Assembly (NCBI GenBank): GCA_948144175.1
Contig: CANXME010002050.1
Coordinates: 248,001-312,000, forward strand
Direction: 5' to 3'
Length of the DNA stretch: 64,000 nucleotides
DNA from: Closterium sp. NIES-65
Lineage: Eukaryota; Streptophyta; Zygnematophyceae; Desmidiales; Closteriaceae
The notes beneath the pieces are model-generated. The model was given only the letters and a program-made list of their open reading frames with translations. It had not been told where the DNA came from and searched no databases. Of this stretch, positions 21,279-31,735 are shown piece by piece. Position 1 is the first letter of the stretch, and each line of letters starts with the position of its first letter. Position numbers and translations under genes: made by a program.

Positions 21279-21930
21279 TCAGAGAAATTTCTCTGATTTG
21301 CATGAAAAACGAATTCAGATTTTTTTTTTTTTTAAAGTGAGGTCTGTTAAAATCAGAGATTTTTGGGCCCCAACTCTGTAATTTTCAGAGAAATTTTAGA
21401 GCTAACTCTGACGTTTCAGAGTTTTCCGGGAGTGTGCTCTGATCACTCAGAGTACAAACGCGGTACCGATTCTATTTTCTGCGTGTGTTCTTGACTGGTG
21501 ATTCGGTTCGAACTTCACAGGTCAATGCAAAATCGGCTTGAAACTGCAAATCCGCGCCTTACAGCACAAGATTTTCGCCCAATCACATCAAAATCGCTCT
21601 GACACATCTGATTTGCGCTGTCAGAGCACAATGATTTCGACCAATCACCAAGACATTTCACCTGACATTGCAGATTCGCCCTTTCACACCACAAGATTCG
21701 CCCTGACACAGAAATTCGCCCTGTCAGAGCATGTCTCCCGAAAATCCCCTTAGTCTAGTATGTTTCAGTATCAGATGAAGCATTGAATACATTTCTGATG
21801 AAACATTAGATACATTGATGTTTCAGACTTTTTTATTAAGGCACTCTGAAATTTCAGCCTTTTTTTATACCAACTCTGAGGGTTTCAGACTAAAATTGTG
21901 TACTAGTCTGATGAATCAGACAGGCAAAAA
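21279..21930. repeat. Array of short palindromes sharing CTCTGA/TCAGAG
   Basis: Perfect or near-perfect palindromes recur: TCAGAGAAATTTCTCTGA (21279-21296), CTCTGACGTTTCAGAG, CTCTGATCACTCAGAG, CTGAAATTTCAG and GTCTGATGAATCAGAC, each with 6-9 bp arms. At least a dozen further CTCTGA or TCAGAG hexamers lie between them. Confidence 0.7.
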
Positions 21931-21977
21931 ACGAATCTGAGGGTTTGGTATATCCTAACAATTTAAAAATAGACATA

Positions 21978-22124
21978 GGGTGTGTTCCTACGGTCCCTTA
22001 TCAGGCAACCCCTTATCTGACTTGCCTGATACAACACGCGAAGGGGTTTGGGTCTACGTGAATTTCAGTGTGATGAGACGTTAGTCTGATAAGGGGTTGC
22101 CTGATAAGGCAGTAGAACACGCCC
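21978..22124. mobile_element. 147-bp MITE-like inverted-repeat element
   Basis: The left arm starts GGGTGTGTTCCTACGG. The right arm, reverse complemented, starts GGGCGTGTTCTACTGC. Both then share TTATCAGGCAACCCCTTATC. The arms are about 40-44 bp with a few mismatches or 1-nt gaps, around a centre of about 60 bp. The GGGYGTGTTC terminus is the kind seen in hAT and PIF/Harbinger MITEs. I see no clear target duplication, so the superfamily stays open. It carries no coding capacity. Confidence 0.75.
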
Positions 22125-22670
22125 TTATTTACATGGATGTCAGCACGTTGGTCAGAGAGAAAGAAATAGACCAACCAAGCTCAAACTTGCCGAAGCTGTG
22201 CACTGGGGGAGAGGGGGGGGCACTATAGGGTACCTGGTACATGGTAATTCTTACAGAGTGCACTCTTGCTTCAAACAGAGGCCTAAAGTCCAGTTAAGCC
22301 CTATGGCATGGCATGTGGCATACAAGGATAAAAGAGAAGGCACAGCATGAAAATCTGCTGACCATGCACCTACCAGTGCCTTTCAATAATTAGGGTACTT
22401 GCCAAAACCGACAAAACAAATCACCTTGATACATATATCCACCCTCACATGTCACGCACCTTCTCAGTAGTACATACAAGGCAGGAAGATGAGGTTTCTC
22501 CAACTTCCCCCCTTGTTGGCATACAACATCGTCTAGTGCTGCCCACTGGGACCCTATGTGTACGTTCAGAGTTTACACGCAGGCTCTAAAGGTTGAGATG
22601 CTTTTGCCCCAGTGCAGTGATGTCTGCTATGCAATGATGGACGCGAGTTAGCCCGTGTACATACACCAGT

Positions 22671-23678
22671 TTATGCAGGGGTCTCGATTTCGGACGCTGC
22701 TGCCTGGGTGACATCTGCTTTGGGTTCTGAGGGCCCGTGTGTTGAGTCGGCTTTCAGCGGGACGACCAGCACCGGACATGGAGCATGGTGCATGCAGTGG
22801 GTGCTAACACTCCCAAGAGCCAAGCTGCGGATAGAACGAGATGTGGGGAAGGAAAGGGAGAAAACGGGAGGATCAAGAAGAGAATAATACAACCAATGAG
22901 CGAGCTATTCTCTCTGTGCACGAGTAACCGTTTAGGGAGCCTCACCGTTTTAGCATGCTCAAGCCGCGGGTTCCCATGACCAGTAGATCCGCACTGATGC
23001 TCTGCGCATGGGTCGACAGCACATCTCGAGGGTCGCCCTTAAGATCCACGCCCCTTACCACCACGCCCTCACCCATCCCCCGCTTCGCACCCTCCTCTTT
23101 CACCAAGGCAGCGCACCGCTGCAGCAACTGCTGCGCCTTGGTGTGCCTCTCGTGCTCCATGCGTTCGTGATTCTCCTGCCATGACAGCATCACTCCAGTC
23201 TTGGTAGCGCTCCGTGCGGAGTTCTGCCAAGCATTCTCAGGGAAAACGGCAAAGGACAGTGCTAGTACCTGGGACGTGTTTCTTTAGGGTACAGTCGCGC
23301 ATCAGATGAACAACGTGAAGAAAAATCCTGTGCAAAGCTAGCGCAAAGAGGTCCATAACTATAATAACTCTACACTTGTTTTGCAGAATGGGGAACTTAA
23401 TGCCAGTTGGTTGAGGAGGATACCAGTAGAGGCTTGTGCGCGTGAATGATGGTAAACTCTTTAGCCGTGCGCGCGAAGAGCCGCACCGCCTCTCGCAGCG
23501 CGTGCATGCTGTTGTCGCTGCCGTCCACCGCCACCGCCACCCTCACGTTCCTCTGCACCCTCGCCGCACACACGCGCACCCATCGATCCCGTACGTAAGC
23601 TAACGCTCAAAAGCGGAGGTTACGCGAAGGGAACTGAACAAGCGGAAAAGAAGCGCAGAGAAGTACCTGAGTGCCCAT
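22671..23678 (-). CDS. Universal stress protein (UspA family), 4 exons, 205 aa
   Basis: Exons on the minus strand are 23678-23667, 23552-23424, 23268-22946 and 22824-22671. All three introns (114, 155 and 121 bp) have GT-AG ends and the total is 618 nt including TAA. The protein starts MGTQRNVRVAVAVDGSDNS, the usual first strand and VDGS loop of the UspA fold. Near the C-terminus G146-T-R-G149-X9-G159-S160 fits the ATP-binding signature G-X2-G-X9-G-(S/T) exactly, followed by HHAPCPVLVV, the typical last strand. Such proteins are small cytosolic nucleotide-binding alpha/beta proteins linked to stress responses. The length exceeds the usual 160-175 because of a polar tail of about 30 residues. 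The least certain part is exon 1 (four codons, MGTQ); an ATG inside intron 1 is out of frame. It is the only confident host gene here and the key motif residues are all present. Confidence 0.82.
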
Positions 23679-24401
23679 GTTCGAGAAAGAAAGTTTATCT
23701 GAATCAGCCGCAATGCGTGAATGCTATCCAGTTATGCAGACGATAATTCTGAACATAGTGATGCAGCCTGTATAGCTTGAACCGTCTAGTTCTTTGAAGA
23801 CGTTCTGGCTGGCTTAGAGGCTCTTCCAAAAAGAGTCTCATTTCCTCAACGAGTACTTTTAACATAAGTCCTAGGTGTATCCCCTCTAGAGTCCCCTTTT
23901 CGGTGGGAAATCTTGCATCTTGACTGAAACATTGCACGAATCAGTTCCGCAGCCAATCAGAGAACGCAAATCGAACCAGTCAGAGCATTCACGGAAAATG
24001 AAACGAAACGAAGTTTTGATTCACTATTTACTTTTGCAGTTGTGATTGTCTGTTTATCTTGACCGCGCTTGTGTCTGAATCCTGTCGCGCGGTTCCTTGC
24101 GAGCTCCGACGATGCCATCTCATTAAGGGCGCGTGTCTTATGCAAATCAGGCTGAAGTTCATGTTTTTTGTTCGAATTTACATATTTGAACTTTGGTCGA
24201 CCTGTGGTCGACCATCTCGACTTTTCGTAGTTGAGGAGCAGCATCAGCAATTCCGAGTCGCGCATGGAACAACAAAGCTCGAATATCAGAATTCAACTTC
24301 AAACAGTAGATTACAAGTCGCGAAAGTGACCGGACCCGAAAGTGGTAACACGATACATTTTCCATCGTCACTTTCGTGAACCTCGCAGAATTTCGGGCGT
24401 A
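23679..24401. other. Upstream region of the universal stress protein gene
   Basis: It should contain the 5' UTR and promoter of the minus-strand gene. Two open frames on the minus strand (about 23704-23937 and 23957-24265) have no recognisable family features and I do not call them. A short palindromic stretch with GGTCGACC near 24190 is visible. It ends at the left flank (GCGTA) of Copia-D. Confidence 0.5.
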
Positions 24402-24533
24402 TGAGGAAATGCAAACGAGAATGAATGAACTATGAATGAAGTGAGTACAAGTAATAACCCTAATTGGGTTGTACCCCCTATGGGATACCCCACTATAGCC
24501 TACACAAAAGCATAAGCTACATATGTTCTGACA
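24402..24533 (-). repeat. 3' LTR of Copia-D (132 bp)
   Basis: It runs TGAGGAAATG to TTCTGACA on the plus strand and is about 97% identical to 34959-35090. It also resembles the Copia-B LTR closely, especially the GTACCCCCTATGGGATACCC block. Confidence 0.9.
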
Positions 24534-24535
24534 CA

Positions 24536-24556
24536 CCCCCATAGGCAAAGTGGGGG
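24536..24556 (-). promoter_or_regulatory. Polypurine tract in a hairpin, Copia-D
   Basis: It has the same CCCCCA/TGGGGG stem and 9-nt loop as in elements B and C, just inside the 3' LTR. Confidence 0.65.
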
Positions 24557-27500
24557 AGAACAAGGGGTCACAAGACCAGTTAAGCAAAAGAAAGCAAAGC
24601 AAGCTCAGGGTGGATCACAAAGTCACCACACATTCTAAGCACAAGTTCAAGGCCATAAGGCCAGTTCACATGCAGGAGTACATATATATATATATATATA
24701 TAAGTCTAGACAAGTGAGAGCAGGTATACATATATGTAACAGTACAAACAAGGTCAAGAGGTGAGCAAGTGAGACAAGACAGGGACAAGACCCAGCTGTG
24801 TGCAGAAGCGCTGATGATCACAAGGCGGAAGTGCCTTGGTGAAAACATCAGCAGTGTTGGCCTCAAAGGCCACGTAAGCAAGCCGCAACTGTCCACGCTG
24901 CTGTAGCTCACGAGCAAGGAAGTAGCGGAGAGCAATGTGCTTCGTTCTGTGCTCCAGTCGCTGCTCTCGACACAAGGCCAGCATGGCCTTGTTGTCTACG
25001 TACAGAACTGGAGGAGAACAAGGCGGCTCTCCGAGGTCGGTCAGCAGGTAGGTGAGCCAGCGAAGCTCCTGTGCAGCCATGGCCCCAGCGTAGATCTCGG
25101 CCTCACAACTGGAGCCGAGAACAGAAGACGAGCGAGTAGCCCGCCACGAGACAGAGCCGGAACCAAGGCTGAAGGTGTAACCCTGTGACGACCGCTGTGT
25201 AGCCTGGTTGTCAGCCCAGGAAGCGTCTGCGTGCCCAGTGAGGACCACTGGACTGCGCCCTCCAAGCACTAGCCCCATGCCCGACGTACTGCACAAGTAG
25301 CGCAACACCCTCTTCGCTGCAGCCATGTGCTCTGGTCGGTGTCTCCCAGGAGCAACATAGCGTGCGAGAATGCTAAGAGGGTATGCAAGGTCAGGTCGTG
25401 TGCAGGTCATCAGGTACATGAGGCAGCCAACAAGCTCTGGATACTGGCCACTCGACTCTACGGACTCATCCGAAGGCAGAGCTGAGAGCGAGTGGCGAGT
25501 AGGCAGAGGAGTGGCCTGAGGCGAGGAGTACGTGAAGCCGGAGCGCTGAAGGACCTGCTGCACCATGTATGACGGAGTAAAGGTAATGGTGCGGCGTGCT
25601 CTGTCCCGGGTGATCTGCAAGCCAAGGTAGCTGCGCAGTTCACCCAGGTCTGTGCACGTGTGTCTCTTCTGCAGCTCGGACTTCACGTAGGCGAGTCCAG
25701 CAGTGTCAGCTGTGGCAAAGACCAAGTCGTCGACGTACACGAGGATGTAGAAAGGCGGCAGAGAGGTGTCGGTGCGCAGAACAGCGACGGGTCGGCAGTA
25801 GAAGGAGCAAACCCAAGAGCCGCAAGTGTAGTCCTCAGTGTGTCGTTCCACTCACGGAGTGCCTGGCGGAGACCGTAGACTGGACGCCGGAGACTCCACT
25901 GGGTGCCAGGAAGGAACGACCCAGTGAAACCAGGCGGGCGGCACAGCCAGATCTCCTCGTGCAGGCTGCCCTGCAAGAAAGCTGTGCTGAAGTCGAGAGA
26001 GTGTAACTCGTAGTCTCGGTGAGCAGCAACGTGCAGCAGTACCCGAAAAGTGGTCATCTTCGGGGTGGGAGAGAAGGTCTGAAAGTAGTCAACTCCCTGT
26101 CGCTGACTGAAACCACGAGCCACGTAACGCGCCTTGAAGACAGGCGGAGAACCCGGCGGCCGCTTCACCCTGAAGATCCACATGCCACTGACGATGTTCG
26201 CCCCAGGAGGGGGGACAGCGTCAACGTAGGTGCCTGTGGAATTTCAGGAAGCCATCTCTGCATCCATATCTGCCTGCCACTGAGAAGAGTAGGGACCCTC
26301 TATCGCCTCCGCGTAAGAGCGCGGAGTCGAGATGTCAAGTGCATCCGGGTCTCCCTCAGGGGTAAGCAGTACGGACACGAGATGAGGTGAAGCAGCGGCC
26401 AAGCACTGGAACTCCTCCTGCCTGTCCTCTAGGACGTCCGTGCCAAGGGCACACTCACCCCCAACGGACGGAGGACGGACAGACGCAGACTCAGCGAAAA
26501 GACTAGCAGCGTAGTCTAGGCGACATCGAGCAGCAAAGTCGACGAGCTCAGCAACTAGGGCAGACGCAGCAGTGGACTCGAAAGAAGGGTCAGTGTCGAT
26601 AGTAGCAAGGAGACGCGTGACAGTAGGACTGGCAGCACGAAGAGAGTCCGACTCCGGGTCGGCAGCAGTAGGAAGAGAGGACGGAGGAGGAGAAGGCAAA
26701 GGGGCACGCAGAGGAGCAGTGGACGGACGCAGAGACATCTGGTGCGTGCCAGGGACAGGAGGAGGACGCTGACGCGAACCGCGACCACTAGGGCGAGCAG
26801 CACGAAGAGGTGACGTAGGACGAGACGCAGGCTCACGACGCTCAGCAAGACCTCCAGTAGGACCAGTGTAGGGAGAAGGAGCAGGCAGTAGGGAGGAAGG
26901 CTGTAACTGTAGCTGTGACTGGACAGGCTGCGAACACTCTAAGGGAGGAGGAGGGGGATCAAGAACCTGGTGCAGGAGTGGAACAAAGTACGGTTGAGGC
27001 CGCGCGGCGACGCCAGGCACAGCAGGGACAGCACCAGGACCCGTAGCAGGAGCACCCGCTCCAGCAACACCGCCAGCAACTCCAGAACCTCCAGCAGCAC
27101 TAGTAGCACCCGCAGCAGGACCGCGAGCAGGAGGCTCAGCACCAACACCCGCAGCCGGACCGCCAGCAGTAGTCTCAGTGCCAACACCCTCAGTAGCTCC
27201 AGCTCCAGTCGTACCCGCAGGCCCAGCAGCTCCAGTACTCCCAGTACGAGCACCTCCGGGATCAGCGGCACCAGCACCCTCAGCAGCCGAAGAACCTCCA
27301 GCTCCAGCAGCACGCCTCCAGCGCCGGGCAAACCACTCGAGTAGCTCGGGTGGAGAGAGTGGCTCCCGGCGAGAGGAAGCACCCGGAGGACCTCCAGGCG
27401 TAGCACCTCCAAGCTCAGCACCCCCAGGCACAGCACCTCCAGGTGTAGCACCCCCAGGCTCAGCACCCCCAGGCTCAGCACCCCCAGACTCAGCACCCCC

Positions 27501-30500
27501 AAGCTCAGCACCCCCAGGCTCAGCACCCCCAGTCGTAGCACCCCCTTGCTCAGCACCCCCAGTCTCAGCACCCCCAGGCTCAGCACCCCCAGTCGCAGCA
27601 CCCCCAGGCTCAGCACCCTCAGCAGCACCAGAGTCACCAGTAACCTCGACAGGCTCGACTGCGTCTACCTGGGACACACCTGAAGGGGCAGGACCCTGAG
27701 GGGGGAGGGGGTCTACCGGGGGGGGACCTGGTACAACGAAGAGCGGGGGAGCGGGGAGGGACGGAGTGCGGTAGGGGAAGAGGCGGTAGCAGGGGACCGA
27801 CTCGTCGAACGTGACGTCCTGGGAGGACAGAACACGGCGGGAGGTGGGGTGGTAGAACTGCCACCCAGGCGCGTCAGGGGGGAACCCCAGGAAGACGCAA
27901 GGAGCAGCACGAGGGGACAACTTGTCCGCAGTCAAGTCGCGGACAAACGCCCGAGATCCCCAGACCCGGAACGCCGACGCATCGCCAACCTTCCCCGTCC
28001 ACAGCAAGGCTGGAGAGGTCTCCGGCCTGGAGACCCTGGGGTGGAGGTTGATCTGATGCGCCGCGTACCTCACCGCAAACGGCCACAGAAAATGGGGGGC
28101 AGCCGCATGCATCATGGACGTACGAGCGACGTCCATGACCATGCCAATGCGGCGCTCAGCAATCCCATTTTGCTGCGGAGAGTCCGGAAGCGTGAAGGTC
28201 TGACGGATGCCTCGTGCTCGACAGTAGGCTCGCAGAAGGCCAGAGGAAAACTCTTCGCCTCTGTCTGAGTGCAGACGCAGAACAGGAAAGTCCGAGCCAA
28301 AGCTCTGCCTGAGCTTGAGACGAGCTGCGCGGATCCAGTCGATCAGCACCTCAGTGACATCACCCTTGCCGCGCAAGGGGAAGACTGCGGTGTAACGCGA
28401 GTAGTCGTCAACAACAAGTAGGAAGTAGCGCTCGTGACCCTGTCCACAGACGCGGGCTGGGCCCCACACGTCCATGTGAAGTGTCTGCAGTGGGGCCTCT
28501 GTCGGAGGAAACTGGGAGGAGTGAGGGGCAGCCCTCTGGCACCCCTCGACACAGGGGACACAGGAAGGGCCAGGCCCCTGAGGAAGGGGAGGGAGGGACC
28601 TGGGGAGACCAGAGACAAGAAGACGAGAGGCCATGCCTCTGAGCCTAAGCAGAGAGGGGTGACCAAGGCGGTGATGCCGGAGGAGAGTCTCGTGAGAGAG
28701 GAGACGACACGAATAGGGGGCAGACTCAGGACCAGACCTGGACGCTGCAGCAAACACCTGACCTGACGCAGACACCCTACCAGACTCAGCAACTGGAGGA
28801 GACGCAGTGGTCAGTGTGTACAGGCTCGACCCCGGCTGACGTGTAAACGTAGCCGGGTGTCGGCCTGTGCTAGCCTCTGTGCAGTGCGCCTCTCTCTGAC
28901 GCGCAGGAGTGAACAGGTGCACTCCCCCATCCTGTAGGTCAGCACCACTCACCAAGTTCGTAGAGAACGAGGGGAGGTAGAGACCAGACAGGGTGCCAGA
29001 GGGAGCCACCGGACACGGGAGGACTGTGGAGAATCGAGACAGGACAGGACCCCCAGAGGGGTCAGCCAGAGACACCGCAACCGGCCGACTGAGCGGCGTG
29101 AGTGTGGTGCGGTCCCGGAAGAAGGAGCGCGAAGCCCCAGAGTCAAGGGTGAAGGTGAGGGAGGCCGAAGCCGACGACGCAGACGCACTAGCACCTAGAG
29201 CAGCAGCGTCACAAGCACCTAGGGCAGCAGCCGCACCAGTACCTAGAGCAGCAGGCTCAATGCCCGGATCGGGCGGGAAACACCGGTAACAGTCACCCTC
29301 ATCACTAATAGTCACAGAATACATGGCAGACAGAAGAGCATCAAAATCAAGATCATAGATGGCAACTCCCGCCCTAGACAGCTCGCCCCAGCGAGGGATC
29401 TCGGTGGCCTCAGGGAACTGGTGACGCCACGCGTCCGTAAGGCGGCCAAAGCAGCGCTGGCGTGCTGTGTACCACTCACGGAGCTGCTGAGGGGACAGGG
29501 TCTCACGACCACGCTGCTGCTGCTGGCGTGGACCACCACCGGAGCCACTCCTCTGCGTAGACCCGCGACCAGCTCCACCGCCACCTCCGCCGCCTCCGCC
29601 GCCTCCGCCACCACCGCCACCACCGCCGCCTCCACCACCACCGCCGCCTCCGCTACCACCGCCTCCTCCGCTCCCTCCGCCACCGGCGCCGCCTCCGCCC
29701 CCACTAGCGCCACCGGTACCCCCACCCCCTCCACCGCTCCCTCCACCACCCCCACTCCCTCCGCCGCCTCCACCGCCACCTCCACCGCCCCCGCCAGCTC
29801 CTCCAGCGCCCTTGCCCCCCTTGCCCCTGCCTGTGCGGCGCTTCCCCGAAGGGGCAGACGCAGCGCCGACCGACTCGAAACCAACGAGGTCGGCAGCAGC
29901 AACAGAAGCGACAGAGGGCAACAGGGGGGAGGGAGAACACCCCTCAAAGACAGGGGTGCGGGGGTCACCACGAGAAGCTCCTACAGCGACTATGCTCTTT
30001 TCCGCCGCTAGGAGGGACTTCTCGAGGAGGTCAATGGTGAGGGTGGCGGGGCACACAGCTAGGAAGTGGTCCCTGACTACTCTAAGGGAGTCAGGGAGTC
30101 GGGTGACTATGAAGTAGAGGGTGATGTACATGGGGGGGGGGGGTTCTTGGCGCAGAAGTCAGCAGGAAGCGCAGCGCGGTAGCGAGTGTCACTAGTGCGG
30201 AGGTGCGTAATGAGATCAGCGACTGTGGGAAAGGCAGCAAGGTCAGGGAAGAGGTACGGCAGCATGAGACGGCTCAGTGCAGCAGTGGCAGGGGAGGAGT
30301 AGCGTGCAACTACAGCGTCGTACAAGGTCTGAGCACTCTTGTACTGACTAAAGTGTGCACGCTCGGAGGTAGGGAGGTGGCGATGCACAGCAAGACGTGC
30401 AGCGGCGTCGCGCGTTGCCCACTGGGAACGAACAGTGGCGTCAGCATCAGCAGCAGGGGCAGGGGACGCGCCAGAGGTGAGGTCAAAGAGAGAGAGACCG

Positions 30501-30689
30501 TCTGCCCTATCGCACTTTAAGGACAGCTGTAGATCATCTACCCAGACCTTGAAGTCAATGGCCCTACCCTCAATGTCAAAAGCTAGGACACTAGGGGTAG
30601 CCATGACGACAGTAGACTAGTAGTGCAAGCAGTAGGGTGAGGGCAGTGCAGTGAAAGAGGGACTGTGCTCACCAGACAGGGCAGCTCAG

Positions 30690-31735
30690 GCAGGTCGGAA
30701 GTAGGGCGGCTCGGCGGCTCGGCGGCTCGGCTGCGTAGCAGCTCGGCGGCTCGGCTGCAGGGCGGCTCGTCTGCTGGGCGGCTCGGCTGCAGGGCGGCTC
30801 GGCTGCTGGGCGGCTCGGCTGCAGGGCGGCTCGGCTGCTGGGCAGCTCGGCTGCAGGGCGGCTCGGCTGCTGGGCGGCTCGGCTGCTGGGCGACGCGGCT
30901 GCTGGGCGGCTCGGCTGCTAGGCGGCTCGACTGCTCGGCGGCTCGGCTGCTGATTGGCTTGGCGCCTCGGCTGTCCGGGTGTTCCGGTGCCCGAGCGGCT
31001 CAGCAGTGCTGCTCCAGGGCGGCGCGGCGCTGCAGCAGGTGAGAGGCGGCGAGGCCGCAGTCGAGTAGGGCGGCGACGGGCCGCGCTAGGGCGGCGGCGG
31101 GTCGCAGCAGAAAGGGCAGCGACGGGCCGCTGTAGGGCGGCAGCACGCAGCTTTAGGGCGGCGGCGGGCCGCTGCGGAAAGGGCGGCGGCGAGGCCGCTT
31201 GAGGGCGGCGGTGTGCCGCTGCGGAAAGGGCGGCGACGGGCCGGTTTAGTGCGGCTACGGGCCGCTGCAGAACGGGCGGCGGCGGGCCGCTTTAGGGCGG
31301 CTACAGGCTGCCGCAGAACGGGCGGCGGCGGGCCACTTTAGGGCGGCGGCGGGCCACTTTAGGGTGGCGGCGGGCCGCTGCAGAACGGGCGGCGGTGGGC
31401 CGCTTAGGGCGGCGGCGGGCCGCTGCGGAAAGGGCGGCGGCGGGCCGGTTTAGGGCGGCGACGGGCCGCTGCAGAGCTGGCGGCGGCGGGCCGCTTTAGG
31501 GCGGCGGTGGGCCGCTGCGGAAAGGGCGGCGGCGGGCCGCTTTAGGGCGGCGACGGGCCGCTGCAGAGCGGGCGGCGGCGGGCCGCTTTAGTTCGGCGGC
31601 GGGTCGCTGCGGAAAGGGCGGCGGCGGGCCGCTTTAGGGCGGCGGCGGGTCGCTGCGGAAAGGGCGGCGGCGGGCCGCTTAGGGCGGCGGCGGGCCGCTG
31701 CGGAAAGGGCGACGGGCCGCTAGGGGCCGCCGCTA
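30690..31735 (-). repeat. Tandem arrays in the Copia-D leader (copy 1)
   Basis: Array 1 (about 30700-30950) has a 16-bp unit, GGCGGCTCGGCTGCTG or CAG variants. Array 2 (about 31040-31735) alternates GGCGGCGGGCCGCTTTAGG and GGGCCGCTGCGGAAAGG motifs. The copy-2 equivalents lie at about 42199-43235. Confidence 0.85.

Larger units (their letters stand above)
20628..22670. other. Non-coding AT-rich region with palindrome array and MITE-like element
   Basis: No convincing coding frame. Contents: GGTTGCTTCGCAACC hairpin at about 21147-21161; an AAC microsatellite at about 21171-21192; a dense set of CTCTGA/TCAGAG palindromes (21279-21930); degenerate AGATTCGCCC repeats at about 21560-21725; a 147-bp inverted-repeat element (21978-22124); and single-copy-looking DNA up to the stop codon of the universal stress protein gene, which should hold its 3' UTR. 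Confidence 0.6.

Noticed and set aside
23704-24265. Two minus-strand open frames upstream of the universal stress protein gene
   Set aside because: No domain, motif or splice signals; more likely 5' flanking DNA.
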